Assembly: GCA_963716095.1 (NCBI GenBank)
Contig: CAVQSV010000003.1
Location: 53,803-117,802 of the forward strand
Origin: Sva-07 sp963716095
GTDB lineage: Bacteria; Actinomycetota; Acidimicrobiia; Acidimicrobiales; Ilumatobacteraceae
DNA length: 64,000 bases
Direction: 5' to 3'
Position 1 is the first letter of the stretch. Each line of letters opens with the position of its first letter. A model generated the notes under the pieces. The model saw nothing but the letters and a program-made list of their open reading frames with translations. It ran no database searches and was not told where the DNA came from. Positions 61,969 through 64,000 of the stretch are shown here, piece by piece. The position numbers were made by a program, and so were the translations under genes.

Positions 61969-62957
61969 CCACGGATCGATCGATCGACCTCGCCCACATG
62001 GGCCACGCGATCGACGCTGCGGCTTCCGTTCGGCGCCGGACGTCACCGAATCCCTGGGTGGGCTGTGTCGTCGTCACCGCTGATGGAGACAGCTTCGCCG
62101 GCGCCACCGGCGCACCCGGCGAGCCCCATGCCGAGATCCACGCCCTCGCCGCGGCTGGCGAGCGGGCGCACGGCGCCACGCTCTACACCACACTCGAGCC
62201 GTGCGCGCATCACGGCCGAACACCCCCGTGCACGGAGGCGATCATCACCGCAGGGGTTGCTCGCGTCGTGGTCGGCATCGTCGACCCCGATCCGAACGTG
62301 GCCGGTCGCGGAATCGACCGGTTGCGTCGGGCCGGGATCACCGTCGACGTCGGCGTGGCCGGAGTCGACGTCGAAGCTCAACTGCTCCCCTACCTCACCC
62401 ATCGCCGAACAGGTCGCCCGTTCGTCGTCCTGAAGTTGGCCGCGTCGATCGACGGCGGCACCGCAGCGCCCGACGGATCGAGTCGCTGGATCACCTCGCA
62501 GGCTGCCCGCAACGTCGTTCACGAACTGCGCGCCGACAGCGATGCGATCTGCGTCGGCGCCGGCACGGTTCGCGCCGACGACCCCGAACTCACCGTCCGC
62601 CACGTCGACGGAGCGGACCCACTGAGGGTGGTCCTCGGCACGGTTCCGGCCGCCGCCAAGGTGCAGCCCTGCCTCGCATGGTCCGGAGACCTCGGCGAGC
62701 TGCTCGATCACCTCGGCGGGCGAGGTGTGGTCCAGCTGCTCGTCGAGGGAGGTGCCACCGTGGCTGCCTCGTTCCACCGTGAGGGCCTCGTCGACCGCTA
62801 CGTCATCCATCTCGCCCCATGCCTCTTCGGGGGCGACGACGCCCGACCGCTGTTCGCCGGTGCCGGCGGAGCGACGATCGACGATGTGTGGCGAGGCCGC
62901 ATCGTTTCGACCCGTCTGGTCGGCGACGACCTCGAGGTCATCATGGAGCCGAAGTGA
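61965..62957 (+). CDS. ribD: Bifunctional riboflavin biosynthesis deaminase/reductase RibD
   Basis: A 330-residue enzyme for the second and third steps of riboflavin synthesis. The zinc deaminase domain has GEPHAEIHALAAAG (HAE, about 48) and TLEPCAHHGRTPPC (PCxxxxxxPxC, about 76-89); the reductase domain (about 145-330) has PFVVLKLAASIDGGTAAPDG, SSRWITSQAARNVVHELRAD and LLVEGGATVAASF. ATG 61965 overlaps the HxlR stop. The ribA start overlaps its stop as GTGA, so translation is coupled. Confidence 0.95.
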   Translation: MTTDRSIDLAHMGHAIDAAASVRRRTSPNPWVGCVVVTADGDSFAGATGAPGEPHAEIHALAAAGERAHGATLYTTLEPCAHHGRTPPCTEAIITAGVARVVVGIVDPDPNVAGRGIDRLRRAGITVDVGVAGVDVEAQLLPYLTHRRTGRPFVVLKLAASIDGGTAAPDGSSRWITSQAARNVVHELRADSDAICVGAGTVRADDPELTVRHVDGADPLRVVLGTVPAAAKVQPCLAWSGDLGELLDHLGGRGVVQLLVEGGATVAASFHREGLVDRYVIHLAPCLFGGDDARPLFAGAGGATIDDVWRGRIVSTRLVGDDLEVIMEPK

Positions 62958-63533
62958 TCGAGCACATCGCCACGGCGACCGTGCCGACCAGATGGGGCGA
63001 GTTCGCCTGCCACGCCTACCGACGCGCGGACGGGATCGAACACGTTGCGCTCGCGCTCGGCTGTCTCACCGATGCCCCGCTGGTGCGGGTGCACAGCGAG
63101 TGCCTCACCGGCGACGTGTTCGCGTCGAGCGCGGTGCGACTGCGGCGCGCAGCGCGATCTCGCACTCGAGCGCATCGCCTCGGAAGGTCGTGGCGTGCTG
63201 GTGTACCTCCGCGGGCAGGAAGGGCGTGGCATCGGCCTCGGCGAGAAGATCCGTGCGTACGCCCTCCAAGAGCAGGGCTACGACACCGTCGACGCGAACC
63301 TTGCGCTCGGCCACCCCGCTGACGCTCGCGACTACGAGGACGCAGCAGACATCCTGCGACACCTGAGCGCCACCTCGATCCGGTTGCTGACCAACAACCC
63401 GGACAAGACCGACGCGCTCACGATGCATGGGATCGAGGTGTCCCAGCGTGTGCCGATCGTGATCGAACCCACCGAGACCACCGCCGAGTATCTCCGCACC
63501 AAGCGCGAGCGGATGGGACACGCTCCATCCTGA
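62954..63533 (+). pseudogene. ribA: GTP cyclohydrolase II (RibA), frameshifted
   Basis: Opens the riboflavin pathway from GTP. From GTG 62954 the first frame gives TATVPTRWGEFACHAYRRAD, then LVRVHSECLTGDVFASS with the first zinc Cys; the second frame resumes at RCDCGAQRDLALERIASEGR (remaining Cys pair) and contains VYLRGQEGRGIGLGEKIRAY, and LLTNNPDKTDALTMHG. Near 63130 one base too many in agcgcgg separates them; without it the protein is 192 residues, the normal stand-alone RibA size. As the only ribA visible and a vitamin gene, this is likely a sequencing or assembly error rather than loss. Ends at TGA 63533. Confidence 0.85.
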
Positions 63534-63630
63534 GGCGTACGACACGAACCCGGCGCTCGGTTCGATGAGACGACGCAGTAGCCTGTCGTCATCAGCTCTC
63601 GGTTTTTCGGGCGCTGCACATATCAAACAC

Positions 63631-64000
63631 GGGGCTGACTGGTTTCGACGTCAGTAACGCTGTTCGAGTTTGCGACCCGAGTTCCTCAGACTCGCTAAAC
63701 GGGGGAACCACAAGAATTGCCGATGAGCAGTTCGCTCTCGCCGCCTGATTTCGATCAGATGAGTGAAGAGTCATCGTGAGCAGAAATGTCGCACGGGGCC
63801 ACTCCATCACAGCCCGGCAACAGAAGTGAGGGATGACCGCAGGAAAGACTGCTGACGGCGAGAAAGACCGCTGACATGTCGGAAAGACGGCGCGTGGTCC
63901 GCCTCGAGCGGACAGCCGACCCGTCGGTGTCACAGCGTCAGTGGCAATGCCGGGAATGGTCGTAGCAAGTTCGTCCACCGGCTGATGGACGGGGGTTCGA
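63631..64000 (+). ncRNA. ssrA: Transfer-messenger RNA (ssrA), 3' end beyond the window
   Basis: Starts GGGGCTGACTGGTTTCGACG, the standard tmRNA 5' end with the conserved GGTTTCGAC. The mRNA-like part ends in codons for IADEQFALAA followed by TGA at 63746-63748, the ALAA degradation tag (start of the tag near 63704). Pseudoknot-forming stretches follow and the last bases, gacgggggttcga, are the T arm; the 3' acceptor strand and CCA lie beyond 64000. With smpB it forms the ribosome rescue system. Confidence 0.93.

Noticed and set aside
63592..63978. Minus-strand frame of 128 codons over the tmRNA
   Set aside because: Lies entirely across a structural RNA with conserved ends; no protein-like pattern.

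Overview
This window is high-GC, densely coded DNA from an actinobacterium, most likely an Acidimicrobiia/Ilumatobacter-type lineage (inferred from gene content, not from a marker search). The signs are an actinobacterial-type fused E2-E1 2-oxoglutarate enzyme (kgd), mismatch endonuclease NucS, mycothiol-dependent formaldehyde dehydrogenase, a single-chain F420 precursor synthase (fbiC), and many start codons placed 6-9 nt after a TANNNT -10 box, as in leaderless actinobacterial genes. There is no prophage, insertion sequence, CRISPR array or plasmid module; this looks like a core chromosomal segment.

Layout. 0-23 kb is metabolic and accessory: the end of a HAD hydrolase, kgd, an FtsH-like protease, oxidoreductases, translation factor EttA, a CysQ-like phosphatase, an enoyl-CoA hydratase, a CoA-transferase/VOC/kinase group, an ABC1 kinase, nucS, a lipoprotein, then mscR-MBL hydrolase-manA. 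22.8-37 kb is a long minus-strand core block, transcribed from high to low coordinates: comM-dprA-xerC-sigma-M23-rpsB-tsf-pyrH-frr-cdsA-dxr-rseP-ispG. It links DNA uptake/recombination, translation, and isoprenoid and phospholipid precursor synthesis, and resembles the order in mycobacteria and streptomycetes. 37-48 kb holds clpP, two envelope proteins of unknown role, two fold-type-II PLP enzymes, a DUF2461 protein, a HerA-like ATPase and an unusual tRNA-Leu(UAG). 48-58 kb contains rdgB-rph-murI and cysM-mec, an arrangement known around mycobacterial murI/cysM, interrupted by a fasciclin protein and hydrolases. 58-64 kb has smpB, fbiC, an HxlR regulator leading a ribD-ribA operon, and the start of tmRNA (ssrA).

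Two cross-cutting observations stand out. First, several families of intergenic palindromes recur: GATGAG hairpins sit at four convergent gene ends; GATCACG/GGGGTC palindromes overlap or closely follow stop codons; GTTACnnnTGGTGTC palindromes precede two genes. Their arms change together on both sides, pointing to hairpin function. Second, at least six genes (a PhyH oxygenase, a kinase, a CoA-transferase, a lipoprotein, a threonine synthase-like enzyme and ribA) are split by one-base shifts, mostly insertions in short G/C runs. Because a riboflavin gene is among them, base-call or assembly errors are as likely as true decay.

All functions were assigned by reading motifs; no database search was possible.
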